Shown piece after piece: positions 35,828 through 46,226 of a stretch of 64,000 bases of DNA. The DNA comes from Atriophallophorus winterbourni (Eukaryota; Platyhelminthes; Trematoda; Plagiorchiida; Microphallidae). The stretch lies in contig JACCGJ010000630.1 of the NCBI GenBank assembly GCA_013407085.1, forward strand, positions 1 through 64,000, in the 5' to 3' direction. The position numbers were made by a program, and so were the translations under genes. Numbering within the stretch: the first letter of the stretch is position 1; every line of letters starts with the position of its first letter. A model generated the notes under the pieces. It ran no database searches. It saw nothing but the letters and a program-made list of their open reading frames with translations, and was not told where the DNA came from.

Positions 35828-36690
35828 GCTGGTCACTGCCTATAAATGTGGACAAGACAGTGATCATGCGCATATACTCCGATGACACTGGTGGGTAATA
35901 CTTTCTCGGAGGTAAGCCTATTAACGCCGTGACGCTCAAAAATACTTAGGGATTCTGGTTATAGATTCCTGGAAGTCGAAGTCTAAAACTTGTCGGAGAA
36001 AAGAAAACGCTACCTGGATGCTCTGAGTGATTCGGCGTTCATTTGCGAGCATCACCCCGCAAATGTTCCAGACACTTTTGTCTGCATATGTTCGTCCTCT
36101 GTTGGAATATGGGATGCCTGTTGCATTTCCGCAGTCTATAGGCGAATGCGACCGCTTGGAGAGGATACAAAGGAGGAACGCTAAGATGGTTCGTTGAATG
36201 CGCCAACTCCTGTACGAGGATAGGAGGAGCTTACTGAAACTCTACCACCTAGAACATTCAAAGGAAAAGATTTGATCTGCTCCTAACACGCCGTATTCTT
36301 CTCGGTCAATATGGAGACGAGTTCCTCCAGTACTTCAGATTGTTAGGTGAGTCGAGGACTCGTGGAAGCCTAGAAGGCTGAAGCTGAGTAATGCGAGCAT
36401 ACTATCCACGCAGGTGGTGAACACTTGGAACTCTCTAACGAAAGAGCTCGGCTTAACCAAAAGAACAGCTATTCAAATGCGCGTTGGATCAGCATTTGTT
36501 GAGACCAATGGACTTGATCCCCGGAGTGATATGGCGGCGTTCCTCTACTCTCATGGATTGCCTTGTCAACAGAAGTCACCCATGTGTATTGCTGTGATGA
36601 AGCTTAAACTTGATTTTATCCCTTCTTCTTTTGATTCAGAAGAAGAAGACTGGGGCCGTAACCTTGGGCTGGATGGCGCCAAATGATCAT

Positions 36691-37376
36691 GCATTTTGTC
36701 TACTAAATTCATAGTGAAAAGGTTTGCTGATGGGCTCATGCAGCGCATAAGCCTTATTTTTAAGTATTGTTGCGTGAACTCCGTCGTGACGCGGTGTTCT
36801 TTATTATATGAATGTGCAATTTTTCCTGATTATCACAAGTCAGCTTATATAACCACCACTGACGATGGCCTTATCGGAAATTTATTTTTCTCCAAAGGAA
36901 TAAAAACATACTTATTGAGTGTAGAAAAACCGATGAAAACTTGAAAATAACCATAGCGAAATTTAATTTGAAGGTCACTGTGGAATTTTGATTCTTACGA
37001 ATCTTTTGATATTGTATTCATTTTATTATCAACGGATTTAAACATGGTCATGACTAAAAAATCTGCAAAAGTAGATAATACAGCACTTACTGCAAAGAGG
37101 ATTCATGGGAATCGGTGCCTCGCTGCTCGACCTACTGAGTCTTGTTTTGTATGTTCTAAACATGTTGCGGATGATGCAAAAACTGTACAATATGAAATAT
37201 GTTTCATATAGATGCATATTCACTGTGGAGGAATGGATCCAGAGACATACCGATGGCCTCAGAAGACATCATGCGATATTATTCACTTTGTTTCGCGCCC
37301 GGTTTGAATTTTGTTTCCACGCTGCTCAATTTTTCGAAATTCATCAAATTTCTGATTCATTGATTACATTTGCAAA
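36691..37376. other. Unassigned DNA between LINEs
   Basis: Probably the 3' UTR of the C3 element followed by unique sequence. No motif is recognised. Confidence 0.35.
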
Positions 37377-37649
37377 ATGATTGAAAATTCTTGTCTTTGC
37401 CTGTTCTCTAGCTGCAACAAAAAGGTTTTCAACGGTATAGAATGTGACGTGTGCCTGTGTTGGGCTCATCCCAAATGCTCTGGACTGTCGTCAGCTCAAT
37501 TTAGGGTTTTTGCGGCCCATCGATGGCTTAGGTGGCTATGCGCTGACTGCATGAAGTCCGTAGAAACTTTGATTGAGGAGCGTAAGCGTCTTAAAGAACG
37601 TAAGCGTTCTCCTCCACGTCCGTCTCCAATGCCCAAATCTTTTGCTTAA
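37377..37649 (+). CDS. CR1-like ORF1 fragment with PHD-like zinc finger
   Basis: 90 codons. The Cys/His spacing IECDVCLCWAHPKCSGLS, then QFRVFAAHRW and LCADC, matches the PHD-type zinc finger found in ORF1 of CR1 elements, which binds nucleic acid or protein in the LINE RNP. The C-terminus is Lys/Arg-rich (RKRLKERKRSPP). A stop after KSFA coincides with the start of a SINE insertion, so the natural ORF1 was probably longer. The position 5' of a matching endonuclease on the same strand supports a LINE origin, not a host gene. Confidence 0.7.
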   Translation: MIENSCLCLFSSCNKKVFNGIECDVCLCWAHPKCSGLSSAQFRVFAAHRWLRWLCADCMKSVETLIEERKRLKERKRSPPRPSPMPKSFA

Positions 37650-37910
37650 GTAGTTAGGTCAGTGGTCCCGCCGGTAGAAGTTAAAACCACTACCCTTGCA
37701 GTCGTGAGGTCCAGGTTCGAGTCCCGGTGGCGAAATTATTTTCTGTAAATAATTCGTCATCGGAGTTAAGACACATCATTTCTTCCAAATAGCGTTGTCT
37801 AACTTCTATATCCCTTATCTCAATTTCAATTTTGTCCAAAGCGACAGAAGTTCAAACAAACCACTGGCTGATAATTGTTAATAAAAATAAATAAATAAAT
37901 AAAATAAATG
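37648..37910 (+). mobile_element. tRNA-headed SINE, copy 1
   Basis: The head has a box-A-like TAGTTAGGTCAGTGGT and box B GGTTCGAGTCC (37714-37724). The body shares GGTGGCGAAATTATTTTCT, CGTCATCGGA and CTTATCTCAATTTCAATTTT with the reverse complement of 38135-38270. It ends in an (AAAT)n tail at 37885-37910. Confidence 0.75.
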
Positions 37911-38129
37911 CCTACTAACAAACAAGAAGTAATAGCGGGGGCAGTGCTCAAGGAAAGTTCCAGCTCTGATGAGCTAGATCCATTTTTTGATACGTTTCCC
38001 AATGACTCTCCCCACAGTTCCTTTCCAATCTCTGCAACAATTCGTGCACCGTTTCGCTGAAGCAGCAGAGGCAAAACTCAACGAAATGGAAATGAAAAGA
38101 AAATCAAGGGAGCGGATAAAATGGGAGAG

Positions 38130-38340
38130 GGAGATTGCTTTGGAAGAAATCAAAATTAAGATAAGAGAGATAAAAATTAGAAAATCCCATTTGGAAAAAT
38201 GTTGTGTCTTCAATCCGATGACGAATAATTTTAAGAAAATAATTCCGCCACCGAGGCTCGAAACTGCGACCTCAGGACACTTAGGCGAAGCACATGACCA
38301 ATACACCACTAGCTCTCTGACACATTGTCTAAATTAAAAG
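38130..38340 (-). mobile_element. tRNA-headed SINE, copy 2 (inverted)
   Basis: On the minus strand: AGAGAGCTAGTGGTGTATTGG (box A region), a box-B-like GTTTCGAGCC, then GGTGGCGGAATTATTTTCTT and the same body as copy 1. The pair is inverted with about 220 bp between them. An open frame on the plus strand (37987-38337, rich in Glu/Lys/Ile) overlaps it. Confidence 0.72.
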
Positions 38341-41300
38341 TAGTTAGATAGAATTTTTATTTCAATGCTACACCCCCTTTCAGCCCAGCCAAAATTGGTA
38401 GTGGAGATAACGTTTACCGGTCCCGCCTACCTCCAACCAGCATACCACTGCATTGAGATCACAGAAGGCGAAACCATCGCCATCCTCCTGTCCTCCAAAG
38501 GCTCACTGGGAGCAAGTTAAAGCTAATCGAGAGGTTCACACTAGCCCGACTAAGGATGTTCGCGCTCTGTCGTGCTGTCCTTTAGAGGATGAATCGTGGT
38601 TGAGTTGTAGTGACACAGACCACGAAGATGAAACTGGATGCCAGAACTTGTTATCCGATTCTAAAACGAATGCTGTATCTCTTGATGAAATACAGCCTTC
38701 AAAAAACACGAAGCCGCCTCGGGTAATACGCTCGAGGACAAAGAGCTCTTAGGTAGCCCTAACACCGGGAGTCCGGCCCCATATAATAGTGCTCTTCTGT
38801 TCTATACAAACGCATGTAGCATTAGAAATAAATGAGCTGAACTCCTCTGTAGAGTTGACGACACTCACTACAAAATTGTGGGTGTCACGGAATCATGGTT
38901 GTTTCATGATGACCACATATCAGCTTCAATCGCGGGCGTTACTCCTCATTGATAACGCTTCGAGAAAAGTATTTCTCTTTCTACAACGAACGTGCAGATA
39001 ATATCTGCCTTGCTCATGCATGGATGCACGCGTATAGTGGTAAGCTGCGTCTACCGTAGTCCGAACACTAGTTTGGAAGAAGATGCTCTTTTGTAAATTA
39101 AGCTTTCGTCTCTTTTAGCCGTAGCACTACGTCTTGTACTCTTCGGCGATTTTAATCTACTCGAAATGAAATGGGAGTACCAAACCTTGCATGCCCCAGG
39201 AAACGCGAACGATTTTCTGGACTGGCTACACTCTCATGCACTTTACCAACACGTAAACGAACCAACTAGATTTCGAGAGGGTCAGTCTTCGTCTACTCTT
39301 GACCTAGTTATTTCAACTTCTTAAAGCGGTATACAACATTTGGTCTCCCCTGCCACCACTAGGAAAGAACTACCATGTAGTGTTAGCCTGCGAGTTACTC
39401 CTGTCATTTGGTAAACCCCCACTTAAGGTGTTCCGATGCTTCCATAGGATCGACCCTGCTTCTCTATTACAGGCAGCAGCGCTACTCCCATAGAAAAACA
39501 TTGACCATGTGGATGGGATGTGGGAGCAGATCAGGAAAAACATCCTTCAACTTCAGGATCGATTCGCTCCTCTCGTACCCGTTCGCAAAATGGTAAACCT
39601 CAATGGTGGTCCGCCTCAGTCTCCCGTAGCGTACGTCACCGCGACGCAAAATGGAGACGTTATTAGCATACTCCCTAATGTGGGACTTGGGCCCGTTACA
39701 AAGAAGCACGAAATATAGCTGTTTCCAAGATACGTGCAGCAAAGATCTCGTTCGAAATGAGACTCGCTCAAGAAGCCAATACTCATCCGAAACGATACTA
39801 CAACTGCGTTCAGTCTAAAGGGTCAACACGAAAAGCTGTAGGTAGCTTGAAAAGAGACGATGGCTCAGCCGTCATTTGAAGCACTGAAAAGTCTCAGTTG
39901 TTTTCCTTGCATTTTCAAGGCGTGCAACGCAAAGATTGTAACTCGAACGCCTCTGCGCCATCACTTCAAAGTATACTCACTGATCGTCCCCTCTGCACTC
40001 ACCTTACATTCAAGGTACACAACGTCGAGACTATATTGGCCAGCCTAGCTTACAACAAATCGGCAGGGTCTGATAGCATCCATATACGAATGATCAGACT
40101 GCTAGCTCCTATATTAGCTGTGCCGGTCATAGAACTTTTCACATCATCCCTCAGTCAGGGTACCCTTCATTTGGCCTGGAGAACAGCCGTTGTAGTGCCT
40201 ATCCATAAGAGAGGAGCTTCCTCGGCGGTCAAAAATACCGCCCGGTTAGCCTCGCTAGTGTACCATGTAAGGTTATGGAAAGATTGATCAGCAATAAAAT
40301 TTGTGGATATCTAACAAAACACTTCTGAATGCCGCACAACACGGCTTCCTAAAAGGTAGGTCATGTCTGACTAATTTGTTGAGCTTTCTAAACGAGGTTA
40401 CTACGAGGATGAATGATGGTATAGCTGTAGAAGTCTTCTATCTCGACTTAAGTAAGGCTTTTGATTCAGTCAACCATAGGCTCTTGCTTCTCAAAATCTC
40501 AGCCATAGGAGTATCAGGGAACCTTCTGGGCTGGATTCGAGCATTCCTTAGCGACCGTTCATTTACTGTCAGGGTAGATGATACTTACTCCGCAAGTGCG
40601 CATGTAACGAGTGGGGTTCCCCAGGGCAGGCAGCATGATTGTCTACGCCCTCAGCTCACACGGAGTTCCGTAGGGTAAAGTCTACCAAGGACCTAGGAAT
40701 CGTAGTCTCCGCAAACTTTAAGTGGGCTGACCAATGTGCTGCTGCAGCTCAAAGGGCCTGGAGGGAACTCTTTCGACTACGTTCAGCCCTCACTTGCAGA
40801 AAAGCTGAGGTGCTATTGCCCCTCTACAAGGCAATATTAAGGCCACACTTAGAATACTGTATCCAGGCTTAGAAGCCGTATTACCAAAAGGATATCGTGC
40901 AGCTAAAAAAGATACAGAAGTTGGCCACTCACATGATCGAGGGGTTAGCATACACCAATTATGAAAATCGTCTGTTAGCACTAGGACTTTTCTCGCTTAT
41001 AGAGACCTTGTCAAAGGATTAAGTTGTCTCGCATTCGATGATTTCTTTCGGTTCTCTCCTTTGGTTGGCACACGAGGACACAGTCTTAAGCTAAGTAAAC
41101 AGCACACCAGGTTCGAATCCAGAACGCATTTCTTTAGCATCCGTATAGTGAACGCGTGGAACTCACTTCCCGCAGAACTAATCTTGGCAACTTCAGTAAT
41201 TGCGTTCAAACATAGGCTGAACGAACGGTGGCAGGTGCTTTTTCCGGAGCACACCCTTAAGACGAAATCCCTCCTCCTTGGTAAAAAACACAAAAGAATA

Positions 41301-41600
41301 TTCGGAAAATCATTTTAAAACACAAAAACGTTTCTTTTTCATTGTTTAGTATTTGTTGAAATAAACTGCTGTCCATCGTCTTTTCATTCGATTTAACATG
41401 CAGCATGCATTAACTCACTCACCTTTCGGTGATGAGACCTCTCCCTCTTCCATTCACAGTTACACACGCCTGTGTTACTTATGAATCAATCCTGGTAGTG
41501 GTGGGTGTTTTCAAGCACATCTCCGAAAGAATCTGGGCACTCGTTTCGACTTGGTCGACTATCGCCCTGTTATACTGATACTGTAAGATATGCCTTCCAC

Positions 41601-42357
41601 CATCAAATGTTACGCACGGATGTAGTCAGAATAAAGTTGTAGTTGCATCTACTAAAACGGAGGAGACATAGTGTCTCAACCTCAGCTGAGGACTAATACC
41701 ACCTATATGTGGATCAGGCTTGCGTGCCATTCGATTCCTCTACTATAAACCGTTTACAAAATGTTATTAGTACGGATAATACATCGAACGTGCATGACCT
41801 CGCCTTCAACACCGATTACTCAAGAGTCCGGAATGAATAAAACTTATGCAGACGTGACGTGTAAGGTTCTACCTAATGATCCGGGCTATGCAACCTTAAC
41901 CCAACGATTCTGGGAAGCGATGCCTCGTTATGGTAAATGCTCGCGATCAAACTGGAGACACGGCTGAGATACATTTACAGCAAGAGCTCACTTTATCAAA
42001 GCTATTTAATCAAGCATTCCGACTTGTTCGAATAATGAGGAAGATGAACCGCGGACGCTGAAAATAGTTTTAGCTTCGGGTGAGTATTTCCAGGTGGTAC
42101 TATGACGCGTTCATCGTCTTAAGGGAGATACTACGTGACCTGTCTCGTGAAGGTAGAATTAGAATAAAAACAGCCACCCAAAAATTGCGAACACGTAGGG
42201 AAGCTGGCAAGGCAGATCTCCGTGTAGTTGATTTTCGGGTAGTTAGGAGGAAGCCACATGGTCGTTGAAAGCCGCTGTCATTCATATCCCAGTTAATCCT
42301 TCTGTGAAAAGATTCCAAATCTTTGCTTTTCGACACGAGGAGTCTACGAAATAAACT
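41601..42357. other. Unassigned DNA
   Basis: Contains small ORFs without family motifs (for example 41761-41967). No confident repeat is seen. Confidence 0.35.
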
Positions 42358-42476
42358 TGATGAGGTTCATCATCACAGACAGCATTACACCGGTAGCGCG
42401 TACCGAATGCTTAACTGCCACACAACCATGAAAAAGTAAACGCTTAAAAATGGGGAAGAGTGGGACTTAAATAGCT
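42358..42476 (-). mobile_element. RTE-A 3' UTR fragment
   Basis: Reversed, it reads ATTTAAGTCCCACTCTTCCCC, TTTTCATGGTTGTGTGGCAG, TTAAGCATTCGGTACG and CTACCGGTGTAATGCTGTCT. This is the terminal 118 bp of the RTE-A family, ending in GATGATGAACC. Confidence 0.85.
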
Positions 42477-43164
42477 GCGGAATTTTCTATCGGCGAGAGC
42501 CATGTATTATTGCTGTTATGGATTCCTGGTTAACAATTGATATATATGATATGAGTGTGCGCTACCGCACTATACGGTTTTCAGAAGTGACAGAGTAGCT
42601 TCGAGATATGCTGGTGACGTTGCTGCATATTTTAAAAAGCACCTGATTGTGTGAAGTATTGTAAAGGTTTCTACATGATGCTGGAAGCATCTCGTGTAAT
42701 ATGAAGTCTAGCTCTGGGGCTGCAGCATTTGGGTTCATTTACCGCTCACCTGGTGCTTACGTTCCTACGTTATGCTCTCAAATCAAACGGCATTATATCA
42801 CTGGCGACTATCATTCTTGAAGGTCTGAATACTCCCGATATAAACTAGGCAGATTTAGTTTCGATGGGTGAACCGTTACAACAAGAGTTTCTAGATACGA
42901 TTTTGGAACTGAATTTGGTTCAGAATGTAATCGATCCATGAGGATATGTCTCGGACAAGTTCGATATTTGTTTCGGTTGTCACCCCCAGATTTTCCGATG
43001 TTACGAATATATCGATCGAGACCCCTATGGGTTGGAGCTATCACTGCTCTTTATGGTTCGTTTAGAATAGAGGTCTTCAACCAGAATACGAACGAATTCC
43101 CGGAGAAACTACTTCTAATTAAACACAAAGAGTCTAATCACATCTGCTGACTCGATTGACTGGT

Positions 43165-43312
43165 CACTCCCTCCCTCTGCGAATCTTTATTCTCTATTTC
43201 TCATCTGTCTAGGCCTGGGCAACCTGACAGTATCTTAGCCCACGTGCATTCTCTGACTGTGCGGCACATTGCCTGGATCAGGCTTGTGCTTTCATATCAT
43301 ACCATACCTTCT
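43165..43312 (+). repeat. SINE-2 copy, 5'-truncated, inserted in a LINE
   Basis: TCTGTCTAGGCCTGGGCAAC, CCCACGTGCATTCTCTGAC and TGGATCAGGCTTGTGC lead to a CATACCATACC tail. Confidence 0.85.
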
Positions 43313-43409
43313 ACGATTGTTGATACCTGTTGGGTGGACTTTTTGGGTAAAATCAGATCGCTTGAAAATCACGCTCTATTGATGAATGCCAGATCATCCG
43401 CTATTGATG

Positions 43410-43508
43410 ATGATGATAGCACAAGCCTGGTCCAGGCAAAGTGCCGCACAGTCAGAGACTGCACGTGGGCGATATTACTGTCAGGTTGTCCAGGCCTAGA
43501 CAGATCAT
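43410..43508 (-). repeat. SINE-2 3' half, reverse orientation
   Basis: AAGCCTGGTCCAGGC, GCCGCACAGTCAGAGACTGC and CTGTCAGGTTGTCCAGGCC. It is opposite to the copy 100 bp upstream. Confidence 0.85.
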
Positions 43509-43849
43509 CCTCTAAGGGACCGCCATGGTTTGATAGCATTATTCGTCAATACATGAATGGATGCATCGTTGACTATGTAGTCTACAAAGTTGTCCGCAAC
43601 AAGTGCACCTACCTAAAAAGCGAAAAAGGAGAGAATTATGAAACTCGTTTGGTGGACGAAGCAAATTCGGTGTCGAAACGCTTGTTTGCTTACGTTAGAC
43701 GTAGAACTAAAACTTCAGATCTATGAGAAGTTCAAGTGAACGTGAAGCAGTTTTTCTCGGAATTGCCGCGGAGTCATACACTGCATGTGTGCTGGGAAAC
43801 TTTTAGGTTGCCGAGACCCAAATGAATTTAACGAAGGGAAAATAGCGGT

Positions 43850-43912
43850 GAGACTGCAGCTCATTACCGGCCACAAACAATGTAGCAGGTTGTGCTGCAC
43901 AGTTGCACATTA
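43850..43912 (-). repeat. SINE-2 head fragment, reverse orientation
   Basis: TGCAGCTCATTACCGG followed by GTTGTGCTGCACAGTTGCAC matches the SINE-2 head, reversed. Confidence 0.55.
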
Positions 43913-44719
43913 TGAAGTATAACGCAATAGATCGTGAATACATATTAGAAAAACAACTCTGGCGAAGTACCACCCAATCATAGCCTGCACGATTGCTGAG
44001 ATACTTTTAATTTGTTCAGGTTTATCAGATATAGTAGAAAGTGACAATTGCAGCGAGGTGCGTTATGTTTTGACATACGGCTCATTATTGGTAGGACATG
44101 AATTATTATGGTTTTGCACGAAGCGCCACACGTCAACCACCGAACCACGTAAATACCCTGTTTCTTCGTGGTGAGTACTTCTATTTGTTTATGTTGATCT
44201 TTTGAGCAATCCTTGAATTTCAGCCCTATTTCTGTTTATTTCTATTTGTATTTTTCTACGGATATCTAGTAGTTGCTATGCTCATCTAGATGTACCTTTA
44301 ATATGTTCTTATTATTCTGTAATCATTTTTAAGTGCACACCGTTCCTTTCCGATGTCGGAACTTAATCCGTTTTTATTATATATGTATGTATGTATGTTT
44401 AATAGTTCAATAGTTTATTCAGGTATAAGAAGCTACGAGCTTGTACGAACCACAGGGTAGATTAAGCGGTGGGCCGAAAAATCAAAGAAAGCCATGTTTG
44501 AGGTTCCAAGGCCTTATAGCGAGCTACGTTCGCGTTTAGCCTGCACCATCAATTAGTTTTTGTGGCATTTGGACAGGTAGGGCGTCAATCCGGGGCACAG
44601 CTACCCACCACATCCTCCGGAACAGGGTCACTTGGAACCGCGTGCGTTCGGACTTCCGATACTGGGATCTGGAAGAGCAATAAAACTGGCAAAGAGTTAG
44701 CGGGGTTATGACGAAAATG
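43913..44719. other. Unassigned DNA
   Basis: Includes a short (TATG)n at 44381-44397 and a GC-richer stretch (44440-44700) of unknown type. No coding motif. Confidence 0.35.
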
Positions 44720-44924
44720 CAAATGGCACAGAAAGAGAACTTACCGTTGCCACGAGGTAGTGAGTTTTAAAAAATGCGGTAGGGGTTTGTGAAAAAATTG
44801 AAAATTGTGTTCACGGGGTACATGTGTCTTGGGAGTGGGAGATTTCATGGAGGTGGGAATCGAGTAGGCCTTTGAAGGAATCGAAAGAAGCGGTTTCAAA
44901 AAGGGTACCTGGGAGAGTATGTAC
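44720..44924 (-). mobile_element. Possible CR1-like C-terminal scrap
   Basis: The minus strand reads LPGTLFETASFDSFKGLLDS, resembling the LP..V..A.S...FK..LD end of CR1-like ORF2. Short. Confidence 0.45.
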
Positions 44925-45110
44925 AAGCCTGCTCCAAGCAATGTGTTGCACACCCATAGACTGCATGTTGGCTAAAATACTGTCAGGCTGCACAGGCCTA
45001 GATATGATAAATCAAAATCACGGTGAGACTCCAGCGTGTTTTCGCATGCAGCTCACTACCGATGGAAAATTAGTTCATCATGGTGTTAGCTGTACAGCGT
45101 TGTCGGTGTT
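44925..45110 (-). repeat. SINE-2 copy, reverse orientation, just upstream of TSR3
   Basis: CTGTCAGGCTGCACAGGCCT, AGACTCCAGCGTGTTTTCGC and ATGCAGCTCACTACCGATGG. It overlaps the region where the missing first TSR3 exon would be expected. Confidence 0.85.
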
Positions 45111-45189
45111 CTAACGCTTTTCTCTATTTTTATCGGCCTTGATATTTCACGTCTTTTTTGTTATAATTTCACATTCTTCGCCTTTTTAG

Positions 45190-46158
45190 GCACCCAAAAA
45201 TATTGTCGACTCCAAACAAAAGAAAAAGTGGAAACATCAAGATCGGATTTCAGCTTCAAGTATTCTGTGCATATTTTATCTGATTTAAGTACCCAATGAT
45301 ATACACCCAAATACCGCCTTGTGGGACTTTCAGCAATGTGATCCTAAACGCTGTTCTGGCCGCAAACTAGTTCGTCTTGGGCTGACTCGAGAGCTTAAAT
45401 TATCTGAACCGTTTGCTGGCATAGTTTTTTCACCAACAGCTGTTTGTGTACTCAATCCCCGAGAGGACAGGGTTTTGATGGAAACGGCAGGTTTAGCAGT
45501 TATAGACTGTTCTTGGGCTCAGATTGATACCACTGCATTTCGCAAAGTGAGTTTATATATGTTTTGATTTTGCTTTCATCTCCTGCACTTGTGTCCTACT
45601 CTGATGTGTGTACACGGATATGCGATCGTGCAATGCTTATGTACTGATCAACTAACACCGTGCTAAATTGATGTGCCACCGGTTGCGCCGAGACTCCGTT
45701 GGGCCGAGACTGGACCTTGACGTGGTGCAGCGGCTTGCGTGCCTCGATGATCCATTGAGCTATACTGGGTGATGTCTTCGTGGCATCTTCAGAGTTACTC
45801 ATACCAGGTTGGTCAATGGTGAGAAGCCAGACAAACACAGTCTCCTTGTTCCTCGTGGACATTTATACCAGAAGAGGCGTATGAATCCGCAAGGATCACC
45901 GGCTCGACTGGTTGGGATGATGTCGGGAGTCCCTGCTTGGTCTCTACCTCGCGAATGGCTTGTGAAATGTATCTACAGTATCCGGCCCCGATAGGTGCGA
46001 TCCTTAATCTCGCTCCGCTGCCTTGCGGGTTAGGCTTTCGGGCCAAAGGCTTGAGGTGGGAGTCCTCAAGATCAACTCCTCTACTTCGGCCTGGGCAACC
46101 GGGTAGTATCACGCCCACACCCAAAAGGGTGGCACTTTTTCATTTTTAAATGATTGTG

Positions 46159-46226
<68 letters not shown>

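Larger units (their letters stand above)
34750..36690 (+). mobile_element. CR1-like LINE (subfamily C3), split by a nested LINE insertion
   Basis: Right part (35770-36690): CDGHKQLQQAVDDLVSWTHR, WSLPINVDKTVIMRIYSDD, QKYLGILVIDSWKSKSKT, RRILLGQYGDEFLQYFRLLG and VVNTWNSLTKELGLTKRTAI. This is the end of the RT and the C-terminal region. The left part ends at 34885 within the CDGHK stretch. A minus-strand LINE (34886-35769) sits in the middle, and the 58 bp at 34828-34885 are repeated at 35770-35827. Upstream of about 34750 the element cannot be followed. Confidence 0.78.
37377..41600 (+). mobile_element. CR1-like LINE (subfamily C1, copy C), nearly full length with ORF1, EN, RT
   Basis: ORF1 (37377-37649) has a PHD-like zinc finger. 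A second ORF1-like piece is at 38453-38752. Endonuclease: NSALLFYTNACSIRNK, IVGVTESWLFHDDHIS, CVYRSPNTSLEEDALL, LFGDFNLLEMKWEYQTLHAP and STLDLVIST. RT: GSDSIHIRMIRLLAPILAVP, AVVVPIHKRGASSAV, HGFLKGRSCLTNLLSFLNEV, FYLDLSKAFDSVNHRLLL and HVTSGVPQG. At about 40625 the frame jumps to KSTKDLGIVVSANFKWADQC, skipping the catalytic FADD block that copy A has. The C-terminal end includes FFSIRIVNAWNSLPAELILA. Two tRNA-headed SINEs in inverted orientation sit between ORF1 and EN. Dead, but an informative family representative. Confidence 0.9.
42480..43900 (+). mobile_element. CR1-like LINE fragment: endonuclease and linker, interrupted by SINE-2
   Basis: Endonuclease blocks: CIIAVMDSWLTIDIYDMSV, VFRSDRVASRYAGDVAAYFK (the R.DR...GG.VA motif), GFIYRSPGAY, a decayed GDF/GDY motif, and QEFLDTILELNLVQNVIDP. 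After a forward SINE-2 (43165-43312) and a reverse SINE-2 (43410-43508), the linker resumes with KGPPWFDSIIRQYMNGCIVD and LFAYVRRRTKTSDL. No RT follows. Confidence 0.75.

Noticed and set aside
37660..37735. A functional tRNA gene with box A and box B
   Set aside because: The acceptor and anticodon arms do not pair, and the same sequence recurs inverted with a shared non-tRNA body and an (AAAT)n tail. It is a SINE head.
37960..37985. Hammerhead core CTGATGAGCTAGATC
   Set aside because: No paired stem II and no GAAA at the right distance.
43244..43726. A 160-codon ORF
   Set aside because: It runs through two SINE-2 fragments and a LINE linker; only the last 70 codons have LINE-like sequence.
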